Origin: Tricholoma matsutake
Lineage: Eukaryota; Basidiomycota; Agaricomycetes; Agaricales; Tricholomataceae
Reading direction: 5' to 3'
Assembly (NCBI GenBank): GCA_026075535.2
Contig: AP026548.1
Location: 7,378,001-7,442,000 of the forward strand
Length of the DNA stretch: 64,000 bases
The notes under the pieces are model-generated. The model was not told the origin of the DNA and did no database searches. It worked only from the letters and a program-made list of their open reading frames with translations. Position numbers and translations under genes: made by a program. Below are positions 55,101 to 64,000 of this stretch, piece after piece. Each line of letters opens with the position of its first letter. Within the stretch, counting starts at the first letter, position 1.

Positions 55101-56176
55101 TATCCTTTGCACAATTGCTCCTTCAGGAATGCATCCACTTCTTCTTGTTCCATCAGAGATAACGGATATACCTTCGACTTCTTCAGCACAAACCCTGGCT
55201 TCATCTCAATCACATGATCCCATGGCTTCCGCACTGGCATTTGCTCAGACTCCTTCTTTTGGAACACTGACAACTGTTTATGATACACTTTTGGCACCCA
55301 TTCCTCCACTGGCTTCTCCACCTTCACGATATTCTTGTCCCACGACTGTCCTCCACGAACTGCTCTAAAGGTTTGCTTCTGCTCTTCTTTCTCGATCATG
55401 ATCGGAACTTCCCCATTTGGCATTTCCTCATCCTCCACTTCCTCCATCGTAACAGAATACTTCCTCGGACATTCTTTCTCTTTCTTTTTCCTTTTTTCTT
55501 TCTTCATCTTCCTCCCATACACATTACATTCCTTAGGACAATGAGTCATTTGTACTTTCCCAGTTTTCCAATCAATTTAGGGATTATGCTTCTGTAACCA
55601 TGGACATCCTATTATTATATTGGTTTTCCCAAGATCGCACACTTCGAATATGGCTCGCTCCTGATGCTCCTGATACTTTAGTACCATAGTCACCTCCTCC
55701 TTGATAGTTCCTCCACGATTGACTGTTCTGTCAATATTGTACACCATTATAGGTTGCACCAGCTTGCATGTGTTAATACCATTTCCAGTAATTAAGGATT
55801 GATTAATAAATAATCCTGTAGCACCACTGTCAAGCAACGCTTCCACATCAATAGCTGCATGCATGTCCACTGTCTTCAGTCCCACAGTCAAGGTGATTTT
55901 GGGTTCTATTTGCGCAGAGCAAATAAAGAATTTAGGGGTTTTCGGAAATGACATGTGACAATTTTCTTTGTTGCGTGATTCGCAACAGTTGTACTCCTCC
56001 TCGATTTCCTTTTCTGATTTACTCTGGGTTTCCTCAGATACTAATACATTGTAACGATTCTGGGTCACCAATGGGGAAACCTTCACTGGGACTCTTCCAC
56101 AAAATTCTCCTGCTTGCCTTCCTCCTGCTTCACTTCCTCGATTGTAGCTCCCCTGATCTTTCTCTTCTGCTTGCAA
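55097..56176 (-). pseudogene. Protease and linker of CV-A Pol
   Basis: Frame 56176-55577: overlaps the Gag end in another frame, reads VEALLDSGATGLFINQSLI (intact DSGATG at about residue 127) and TNIIIGCPWLQKHNP, then TAA at 55577-55579 in place of a sense codon. The continuation 55549-55094 is a Lys/Glu-rich linker (KKEKRKKKEKECPRKY) and the start of the RT (KPWDHVIEMKPGF, VYPLSLMEQEEVDAF). Confidence 0.88.
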
Positions 56177-57180
56177 TACTTAGAAATGTGTCCTAACTGC
56201 CCACAGTTAAAACATTTAAGTGGGGCTCGTCTCCCCACTTGATCAACCTCCATTGCCTCTGCTGGTGCTGCTGACTCCGTAACTATAGGTGTCACTGCCA
56301 TGGCCAGTGGCTGTGCCCTCGGAGCTTGCACCTGAGGTGCCTTTCCTTTCTCGGACTTTCCTCCTGATGACTTTCCAAATTTACTACTTCCGTACATCAA
56401 CTTTGACTCCACCTGTTCCTGCCGATATTGCCGGTCAAGGTGCATTGCCCAATTATACCACTCATCCAACTTCTCTGGCATAGAAGGTAGTCGGTAGATA
56501 GACTTGAATAAAGAGGGATTTAATCCTGCTTTCAAAAACTCTACCAACGCGGCTTCTCCCATGTCCGTTTGTGAAGCTTCTGCTTTAAACTGCAAAATAA
56601 ATTCATCCGCCATTAAGGAACCTTGGCACATGGTCTTTAATTTAGCATTGGCTGTCGCCTTTCAATTAGGGTCTCCAAACTGTGCCTCCAATCTCTCCAG
56701 AAATTCCTTGAAGGTTGCAAATGGTTTATTTCCCATGGCAATTTGATTAATAGCCTCATTTCTCCAGAACTGTGCTTTCCCCCCCTGAATGTATGAGAGA
56801 GCAAACATAATCCTAGACTCGGCTGTATGAAACTTGGGCTTCCTCCCATGGATGTATAATACTATAGAGCTGATGAAGGATTTTGTATTCTCCATGGTAC
56901 CATCAAAGATTTGTGGGGGCCCGTACTTAGGTAAGCACACTTTTCCATTTCCGTATTTCTCCACCGTCTCATCCTCCTGCGATATCCACTCCACCATCTC
57001 CTACATCTCATCATCTCTTTCTCCTGTCGTCTCTGGCTGTACTTCCACTTGTCTGGGCTGTGATGCTGCCAATACTGACACTAATTGCGACATTTGTGCT
57101 GTGAGCACATCAATTTTCGCCTCTAGTGCTGGTATGGGAACAGGATTAGGACCGGGATTAGAAGTTGAAGGTTCGGACAT
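56083..57180 (-). pseudogene. gag: Gag of CV-A
   Basis: ATG at 57180-57178; N-terminal Pro/Gln region, TAG at 57003-57001 (codon changed from a sense codon, by comparison with 1830 in the other copy), capsid-like 56997-56662 (FDGTMENTKSFIS, RIMFALSYIQGGKAQFWRNEAINQ), TGA at 56664-56662 in place of Arg (CGA), then 56631-56083 (LMADEFILQFKAEASQTD, MPEKLDEWYNWAMHLDRQYRQEQ) and an intact zinc knuckle CFNCGQLGHISKYC (CX2CX4HX4C). Only two stops separate this from a complete Gag. Confidence 0.9.
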
Positions 57181-57648
57181 AATTGTAGAATCTGTGATGA
57201 ATCACTTCTTCGACAAATTCAAAATTTTACTTCGAGACCTCTCCAAACGTCTACAGGTCACGTGATAAGGTTCGTCGAGGTTCATCAATGGTTCGTCGTT
57301 CGTCGGGCGCCTATTTTGACACTTCGGATCAACAACCAACAGTGCCTGATCTTGGAGATATCACTGAATTCGGCTTGTAACTAAAATAGTCGTCCAAATA
57401 GAGTGATGTAAATCGTAACTAAACCAGATCCGATTGGTTGTCTGGTTGCAGCTGTCCTAATGATGAGCACTGCCTCTTGATCACTGGCAGTCGCAATGTA
57501 AGGTGAGGCCTGGCATCGGCTTACAAAAGAAAAGGTAGATTACGTATATACAAGTACTTCCGGCTCGTGCCGAAAGGATGAGTAATCGCATGTGGCACGG
57601 TGAAACAATGACATATGCACAAGTAAGAGAAGGTGCACTGATATGGGA

Positions 57649-57659
57649 AGTTGTGTTCT
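57649..57659 (-). other. Self-priming primer-binding site of CV-A
   Basis: In sense AGAACACAACT, 2 nt downstream of the 5' LTR. It is the exact 11-nt reverse complement of AGTTGTGTTCT in the same LTR (plus-strand AGAACACAACT at 57837-57847), which lies about 34 nt after a TATATA-type box and is the predicted transcript start. Tf1 of fission yeast uses an 11-nt self-primer in the same place. Confidence 0.78.
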
Positions 57660-57661
57660 TC

Positions 57662-58063
57662 TGTTAGGGCAACACCCACTATCTGCTAGCTAAGACCATG
57701 CGGGTTCTCTCTACAAGAAGGGGGTGGGATCTGCACATGTGATGGGGAAATTGATGGTTTTGATGTGAGGGGTTATTAATAGGTAAGTTTGTTGAGATAG
57801 GCCTTTCACACCAAAAACATAGGTGGAATACCTAAGAGAACACAACTGGGGTCCCCTAGGCATATATTTAGGGTTTGTATACTATGTTACATATATTGTA
57901 CATTGTTGTTACCGACGCACTCGTACATGCGCGTACATTTTGATGCGTGCAAAATAAAATTCTCACGCTATCAAAATGTAGCGTCATTTGGCATCATGTA
58001 GCGTAATTCGACATAATAAAATAAAAATGAAAGTTTATTAGGTAATGGGGTGGTTTCCTAACA
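57662..58063 (-). repeat. 5' LTR of the complete CV-A
   Basis: 402 bp. Keeps more CpG at some positions and fewer at others than its partner. Promoter features: a TATA-like box in sense and the self-primer start. The leader 57181-57648 is non-coding. Confidence 0.95.
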
Positions 58064-60054
58064 GTCGGGAACAAACATTGAAAAAAAATTAAACCCAAAG
58101 CTTTGTAGTCACTTGGAGAATGCATTCTAGCAAAGAGTTATTTAGGTAAATCTATTAAATTATTTCACTCACATGAGTCAGGACTTCAGATATCTCTTTA
58201 AGAATGTTCTCCACTCGAGTACTCGTGACACCTGCCCCCTTCTCAAAGATAAACTTGCATGCTAAATCAATCCAGCCAATCCATGAAAGTGTGTCAGTCC
58301 ATTCATGATTCCGACATTGCTGATCAACAGTTGTTCCAAGACCACCAACATGCACCGTCTGGATCTCGCATCGTGGACATGGACATCAGCCAAGATTTTG
58401 GATTGTTGCCAGAAGAGCTCTGATGAGATCAGATAAATTGAATGTAGAAGATAACAAAAACCCACTTTTCTGGATAATCTGCAGAATACATGAAGAACCA
58501 TGGATAAAATTGCCACAAGACACCATCAGGGCACTTGATCACAATGCCATGTTCATATGCTTCCATGAACTTGTCATCAAGTATCAATTCCTGGATAGCA
58601 TGCATTAGTTCCCGTTTCAGGTGTGTAAGAGTCGCTTGAGATGCAGTACCAAAGTTTTCCTTGTAGAAATCCTGAATCGTATCGGGGAGCTATCAAGAGT
58701 CAGATGGACCAGAAAAAAATTCAAGAGTTTGACTTACTGAGGGAATGTAAGCAAGGTGATGCACAGCAAATTGTGATGGTTTCACATGTTGGTACTTGGA
58801 CTGGTTCCCAAGAAAGAGATAAATCGGCCATAGTGATGCTTGCCCAAAATTTGCCAGGTGTGTTGAATCAGACCATATCATAATCGCAGCAACAACCCAC
58901 TCCAGATCACAACCCAGTTCCTTTGGCTGTTGCTGCAGCTTTTCATGCTCCTGTAAGAAAGCGTCTGAGTTGTAAAGATCTGTAATGACTTGCTCTGGCT
59001 CACTGTCAGGAGTAGGTTTCCAGAAAAGATGAAACAGCATCAAATGATAAAATTGTGCCTTCGTATCCTGGAATGCAGTGCAAATTACCTCCAGGAGGTT
59101 GTGATGCCAAACACCAGGTATCTCAAACTTCAGAGCAGTGGATTCCTTGAGTTTCTGTTTATCAACAGGTAAAGGAATCTTCACAGAAGATTCTCTCCAA
59201 CCAGCCTCCCCTGAAAATGCAGCTTCATCCTCCATTGTATCAAGGCGGCGCAGCTCTCGAGCAGCACTAAAATCCTTCAAATCACTGACATCAAAGTCCT
59301 CCTGAAGGATGACCTCCTTAATGAGATGGTCCAGCTCAGCAACAGACTTTTGGTTCGAACCAGAATAGAACCAGCTCATCAGCCAGTAAACCATTGCATT
59401 GAGAAAAGGGTGGTAATGTTCTTGGTGGCAGCATTGAACATTGCACCCACACCAGTCCACCAGTGTTGTCCAGATTCTGTTGACAGCTTTCCAGGAACAT
59501 CATAGATGTCATCTAGATCTTGATCAGCCTCAGGATCAGTAGTAGGAAAAGTTATGTATTCATGATATAAACCAAAGTCATCACAATCTGTTGTAAAGAA
59601 GCCAGGCTTGGGTGTATGTACTGAAGGGGATGGGGATGGGGAGTGAGAGCCAGCAGGTGGGGTGGGATCTCACACAGGTTCAGGAACATGGGGGATGGCT
59701 GTGCAAGACGATGGCACAAAGTCCTCAAAATGATTCAGAAGGAACCTGCAATGACCTGATTGCATTGGTACCACCTCTTGTCGACTAGGCCCTGGATCCT
59801 GTTTGATCTGTTGTTCAAACTCATCGACAATCATAGTAGGCACCTGTCACCGTCATCAAAAGCAAATTGTCTAACAATTAATGACTTACCTCTACATTTG
59901 GTGGGTTCTCCTTCTCCGTCTTCTTACATTTCACAACCTCTGCTCATCTCTCATAAAGCTCAAGAGTCTGCTTCCATGATGCTTGACAAGTATTGTGATG
60001 CTGTCCCAATGCACCATCATTCAGAAAAGTCTGCCCACACAGACAGCTAACCAT
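58064..60054 (-). pseudogene. Plavaka-like transposase, N-terminal part
   Basis: The ATG at 60054-60052 begins MVSCLCGQTFLNDGALGQHHNTC, a C2H2/C2HC-like zinc finger used for DNA binding. After a Pro/Ser-rich poorly conserved stretch with stops, 59460-58693 is a 255-codon open frame: SWFYSGSNQKSVAELDHLIKEVI, VKIPLPVDKQK, FEIPGVWHHNLLEVI, HLFWKPTPDSEPEQV, VVAAIMIWSDSTHLANFG, LFLGNQSKY, FAVHHLAYIPSV. Then 58516-58155 in other frames (CPCPRCEIQTVHVGGLG, IFEKGAGV) and FGFNFFSMFVPD up to the chromovirus. The 5' half lacks an obvious DDE Asp in the visible frame, so it was probably already degraded. Confidence 0.68.
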
Positions 60055-60640
60055 TGTGATAAGGACAAGAAATATGAGGAACCAGAGGTGGGGTTGGCGG
60101 CGTGATGTCATACACTCGACCAAAGTAGCTGAGAAGGAGTTGAAGGAAAGAGAGCGAGTGCAGTTGCAAAATTATGAGGATCAGAAAAATGTTGAGAATG
60201 TGTGGAAGATCAAGAGACGTGAAGATGCAATGTCATGAACGTGGTGGGATATCTTGAGTCACCAAACTTTTGAGGTAAGAATGCAAGAAAAGAAGAGCCC
60301 GAGGTCTCCAACGCTGTTATTCATGTCGATATCCATAGGACACAGCTGACACATGTCAGGCTGTGAGAGTGACAATACTGTCATGCTCAAAGGTGGTTGA
60401 GGAGGGTGGTGTACACTGTACATTGTGTTTGAAGTCTGGTGGTTGAGTCGTGCATTGATCTTCATGCTTCAACTGTTTGCAATCGACAATGTGATTGAGG
60501 ATGATCACCTGACTCATTCTCAACAGGTCTCTTCAATGTGTCTTTCTCTTTCTTCCCTCCCACCACCTTCTCCACTCCATGCTGTCCTCCTCCCATCCCA
60601 GATCTTCATCATCCCACACTACTGGTAGCAATAAGCATAA
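60055..60640. other. Divergent intergenic region
   Basis: Separates the Plavaka start (minus) from the DUF6698-like gene (plus). Contains a short plus-strand frame (60056-60238) rich in Glu/Lys/Arg that could be an upstream exon, otherwise no feature. Confidence 0.3.
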
Positions 60641-60649
60641 ATGAACCAA

Positions 60650-62488
60650 GGAAGATACCAGAAGCAAGAAGCACAAGTGGAACAAGGAAAAGCAGACAAA
60701 GGAAGACAAACACCCAAAGTAAGTGGCCCAAAATGAATACCGTTATCTTTCACACTCACTACTTTACAGCTAGGAAGGAAAAGGATGAAGACTCATTTGA
60801 TGTCTACAAGGATTTTGCTAGATGGATAGTGCATACAGAGCACTTATTCATCTCGTGGTATGCCATCCTGGATGTCAGGCTCAAGTTGAATGCAGAGGAC
60901 TATGAGGATAAAGAGGAGTACGTTCAATATTCTCATTGTATGCATGCTTATCCTTATTTTCTTTTTCAGGTTTATGAAAAGTTTTCGTATTGAAACCACT
61001 GTTTATCAATGACTGCACAAGGAGCACCCGCAATTTGCACGTGAGGTGAAGAAAATGGAATGCAAGCAAAAGTACGAGAAGGAATTTGTTAGTGTGGTGA
61101 GTGCCTTCCACATTTTTATTGCAATTACAACACATATAGCTATCTTACCAGCTAAATCATGCATCATGTGGAGCATGCTCAGACAATTCAAATGGGTTAC
61201 TCATGAAGGGCCTAGAATATATCAACGAGAAGCACAGCGCCCTAATCCCACCGATATCTGCAAGCAGGCCAAAGGCTGATGTTCGAGGGTTTAACCACCC
61301 TATGATCACGCAACTTTTATGCCCCATCGACTATATAGCTTTGTTTGATCAGGACCCTGAAGGGTATGCTCCATCTTTTGTCCTACATCTTATTCTCCTT
61401 TTTTTTTCAGATTTTGTGCCAAACTCTTAAACAGCTCCATCAAGATTCATAGCACCCACTATCCATTGTGCCTTTACGACGAGGAGCTTATCAATGATGA
61501 CAATCCTGGGTTGGGTTTCTTACAGAGCAAGATTTTGATCGCAGTGAGTATTCAATACCATGGTGCCGACAGATTGTCACTGATTTGACCTAGTTCTTCA
61601 GACATATATTTATGTCACCATCTTCAGCCTTGCAAGACAAACCTGGCCGCACAAAAGGGAAGAAGGGCCAGGCGGAGAAACACAATATGAAGCAAGTCAT
61701 GCCAGGATCAATCGCTTACGCTGCGACTCAGGTAAAGGCAATGTGAACGTAGAATATGTACTAACCTTTATTTTGTGTAGTTGCATTGGTGTCTAAGCGG
61801 ATCTGATGACTGGCAACTTGCTGACAGAAACTGGATGCCCAAAGAGTTTTACAGCGCGATCATGCTCGCATTCGGGATCAGGGTTAGTGGTCATGAGGAT
61901 GAGGTCGAGGATGACAGTGAAGATGAGGAGGAGGATGAATGGGTCACAGAGATGCTTTCTTGGTGGAATGGGTGCATTTTTTATCCCTCTTCATGCCCTC
62001 ATTTTAATACTGGCTTTAGGAAGATTTTTGGTACCAAGCCAGCTGCCTCAGTGTCCCCTCCAGTCCGTGGATCGACTCTTGAGAAGCTCCTTGTGAAATG
62101 TGCTGCAAAAAAACAAGCCAGGAAGGCTTCTGCTGCGACCACCACTCTGCCCACTGCTGCCACCTCCACTAGCGCTTCTGCTTCCTTGGCTGCCACCTCA
62201 ACCTCCACTGCCATAGCCACTGATGATGGAGATTCTACCACGCTTGCTGGCTCGTCATCACCTGACCCTGAAACCTCGATCTGGGCATACAGGAAGGTCA
62301 ACAAGAGGAAACGGGTCGCGGTCAAGAGCAAGTCGGACAGCGATGAGCAAGAGGTAAAGAAAACCAAGGGCAAGAAGAAGAAACACTATTCGAGGGAGAG
62401 TGATTCGGATGACAAAGAAACCAATGATCAGGGACCTGGTAACGAGGGAGCTGACAACAATGCTGAAACTGACAACGAGGATGAGTGA
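60650..62488 (+). CDS. DUF6698-like protein gene, several introns, possibly damaged
   Basis: A basidiomycete-expanded family of unknown function, recognised from the order ARKEKDEDSFDVYKDFARWIVHTEHLF (60769-60850), HASCGACSDNSNGL (61160-61200), KADVRGFNHPMITQLLCPIDY (61268-61330), LCLYDEELINDDNPGLGFLQSKILIA (61470-61543), FFRHIFMSPSSA (61594-61630), GSIAYAATQ (61703-61731) and HWCLSGSDDWQLADRNW (61784 on). Supported introns: 61097-61151, 61364-61410, 61544-61593 and 61732-61780 (47-55 bp). The C-terminus (from about 62070) is Ala/Ser/Thr-rich, then Lys- and acid-rich, suggesting a nuclear protein; stop TGA 62486-62488. A TGA at about 61008 (CAA TGA CTG) and unresolved splicing at 60719-60769 and 60930-60970 suggest 5' damage. 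CpG content is moderate to good in the 3' exons. Confidence 0.5.
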
Positions 62489-63165
62489 TGACTGGCCATT
62501 CTGCATTTGTAACCCGTCAGATTGCGACATTTTTTAGATTACCTTTGGATCACTTCTTTCTCGAGGCACTGGTTGCTTTTCCACTCCTTCCCTGCTTTGC
62601 TATGCACTGCTAGCCCGGTTTCTCAACATGCTCGTGTCCCCATTGTCATATTTCTCTAGGTCTTGTTCTCAGGAAATGTTTCTCGAGGTGTCTCGTTCTG
62701 TTCCTGTCACTGCTATGTCCATCCTGCATACTTATTCATTTGTGATCGTGTTCATTTTCATTCACATTTGTCATTCAAGTTGTACTTTGTGTGCTTCATT
62801 CTCTTTATCAGTAATAAAGACATTTGCTTTGCAAAATGGTGTGATTGGTTCAAAATAAGAATAGAATCCTTGCCCTTCATGGTTTGAGTATTCAAACTTA
62901 GTACATCTTGGATAATTTTGCCCAAGATTTCAAAAGGATTTGTCCAAGTTGGCCAAGTTTGCACTTGTTTCCCAACAAGGTCCAAAGTTGGGCCGAAATT
63001 TGCAAACATATCACTTCTAGGACGAGAAATCGTCCCTGTGTATTCACTTTCATGGGTGACCCAGCATGTGAGAAAATAAAAACATTGGTGAGCTATCTAT
63101 TGGTAGGTATGCATATGTATACTTTTTGCAGTTTTGCTGATGTACATCATGAAGAACATAATAGG
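62489..63165. other. 3' flank of the DUF6698-like gene, no gene recognised
   Basis: Begins with about 330 bp that could be the 3' UTR (pyrimidine-rich, TTCTCGAGG repeated twice at about 62561 and 62681). The rest has no recognisable coding content. Confidence 0.35.
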
Positions 63166-63168
63166 GTC

Positions 63169-64000
63169 ACCGCTTCTTGATCTTTAACCACCACCATCCA
63201 GTTGTGGGAATTTGGTGCCCCCACTATGACTGTGCTTTATTCTACCTAACACCTCCTCACTCATCACTGTCGGGCCTCTCTCACAGCTCAAGCTGTCATC
63301 CTTTATAAACTACCCCTTCATTTTATCTTATCAGAGTTCATCATGACGATTTGTGTGGTGGACCCCACATGCTCTCACTGGCAGCAGGAATGCCCTGCTA
63401 TCCATCTTACCCTCAATGTGACTCATGCACCATTTTTGAGGCCTCAGCATACTGCCACCAGCTCTGCTTAGTGCAGACCTTGGCCTTGTGTCAAGGGTGC
63501 AATCCATTGTCAATTGGGTAGAGACCTACAACCTTCAGGGAGGAAGACCAATAGTGGAAGGTTGCCAATGGCTGATCATAGGACCATCCCTGCATGGCCC
63601 ACACCCTATTGGGAGAGTGTTGGCATACTTGACTTGGGACTTCATCGGCAAGGAGTGGACCGTGAATGTATATACCATGGGAGGAATAGATGGGGAACAG
63701 GGGGAGTATCAGCTGAGGGGGGCAGAACTGCAGAGTAAAGGCAAGGGTCATTTATTTAGCCACAATCATTTTTTCTTTTCTGACAGGTGCAAGTTAAGCC
63801 TTCTCATGATTGATCCTGTGTTTGTACACCAACTATGCAGTTCGCTGACAGCCAGCACTCATGCAGGCTCAGGAAGTATAGAATACCATAGTGGGAGGAA
63901 GCACATCAGCCAGTCCTGCAAGCTTGAGAGGGTGTGGTAGCAGTTCAGATGCTTGTCGATGAGGAGGGTTCTTTAGGTGTAGCCTACTTCCAGGAGATTG
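63169..64000 (+). mobile_element. Second copy of the ~0.9-kb retroposon (runs off the window)
   Basis: In sense from CGCTTCTTGATCTTTAACC; aligned with the reverse complement of 33005 down to about 32170. It contains the same TTTATAAA box, WVETYNLQGGRPIVEG, WDFIGKEWTVNVYT and the intron-like GTAAAG gap. Many CG positions of the 32-kb copy are TG or CA here. The 3' end and poly(A) tail lie beyond the window. Confidence 0.82.

Larger units (their letters stand above)
51861..58063 (-). mobile_element. Complete chromovirus CV-A nested in the Plavaka gene
   Basis: 6203 bp, minus orientation, with 402-bp LTRs at both ends (51861-52262 and 57662-58063) and an exact 5-bp duplication GTCGG (51856-51860 and 58064-58068). 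Sense order: LTR, self-complementary primer site (57659-57649), Gag with zinc knuckle, protease, RT, RNase H, integrase, chromodomain, purine tract (52275-52263), LTR. It carries few stops and one clear frameshift and is the least decayed element of this family in the window. The two LTRs differ at about 23 sites, all transitions by my count. Confidence 0.96.

Noticed and set aside
62489..63165. Small secreted protein or effector gene
   Set aside because: Short frames near 62628-62887 are hydrophobic but overlap in several frames, with no promoter, intron or conserved Cys pattern to support them.
1..64000. Classical Neurospora-type RIP (CpA to TpA)
   Set aside because: The visible changes are mainly at CG; without dinucleotide counts I cannot claim CpA-directed RIP, so only a CpG-linked, RIP-like or methylation process is proposed.

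Overview
This window looks like a heterochromatic, transposon-packed stretch of an Agaricomycete (mushroom-forming basidiomycete) nuclear genome. The evidence is short spliceosomal introns of about 46-75 bp with CTAAC-like branch sites, chromodomain Ty3 retrotransposons (chromoviruses), DIRS-type reverse transcriptase with a separate tyrosine recombinase, Plavaka/Tnp2-like transposases, a DUF6698-like gene and a basidiomycete-style F-box/LRR gene. No bacterial, viral or organellar signature was seen. Names are family-level recognition from memory; no database search was possible.

Layout. 0-5.7 kb: a dispersed repeat, the 5' end of a chromovirus of family CV-A (LTR, gag, protease), and a decayed unassigned gene. 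5.7-11.7 kb: a structurally complete chromovirus CV-B with 5-bp target duplication CCTAT. 12-18.6 kb: a low-complexity intron-bearing segment, the end of a hAT-like element carrying tRNA-like modules, a Tnp2-like transposase broken by a CV-B solo LTR and a 518-bp MITE, and a TA-flanked MITE. 19.1-22.8 kb: the 3' part of another CV-A copy interrupted by a 2.3-kb hAT-like element. 22.8-26 kb: a ubiquitin-protease-like remnant and a dead F-box-like gene. 26.2-29.5 kb: another low-complexity segment and a third chromovirus fragment, CV-C. 29.5-36 kb: a DIRS-like element whose RT is partly inverted and which hosts a small copia-like LTR element, itself hosting a poly(A) retroposon. 36.7-38.5 kb: the only clearly intact host-type gene, an F-box protein. 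40.6-42.8 kb: a CV-B solo LTR and a tyrosine recombinase remnant split by a MITE. 42.95-46.7 kb: a roughly 150-190-bp satellite in two opposed arms. 47-48.4 kb: another low-complexity segment. 49.7-60.05 kb: a Plavaka transposase gene cut in two by a complete CV-A chromovirus (51861-58063, duplication GTCGG). 60.6-62.5 kb: a DUF6698-like gene. 63.17 kb to the end: a second copy of the retroposon.

Two themes tie the window together. First, nearly every decayed element has lost CpG: LTR pairs differ only by transitions, and many stops are TGA where family members have CGA (Arg), as expected from deamination of methylated CpG or a RIP-like process. The F-box gene, the small LTR element and parts of the newer insertions keep CpG. 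Second, both main chromovirus families carry a 10-11-nt primer-binding site complementary to the predicted 5' end of their own transcript, the Tf1/sushi self-priming arrangement. The least explained objects are the hAT-like elements with outward-facing tRNA-like modules and intron-bearing repetitive cargo, and the inverted satellite array.
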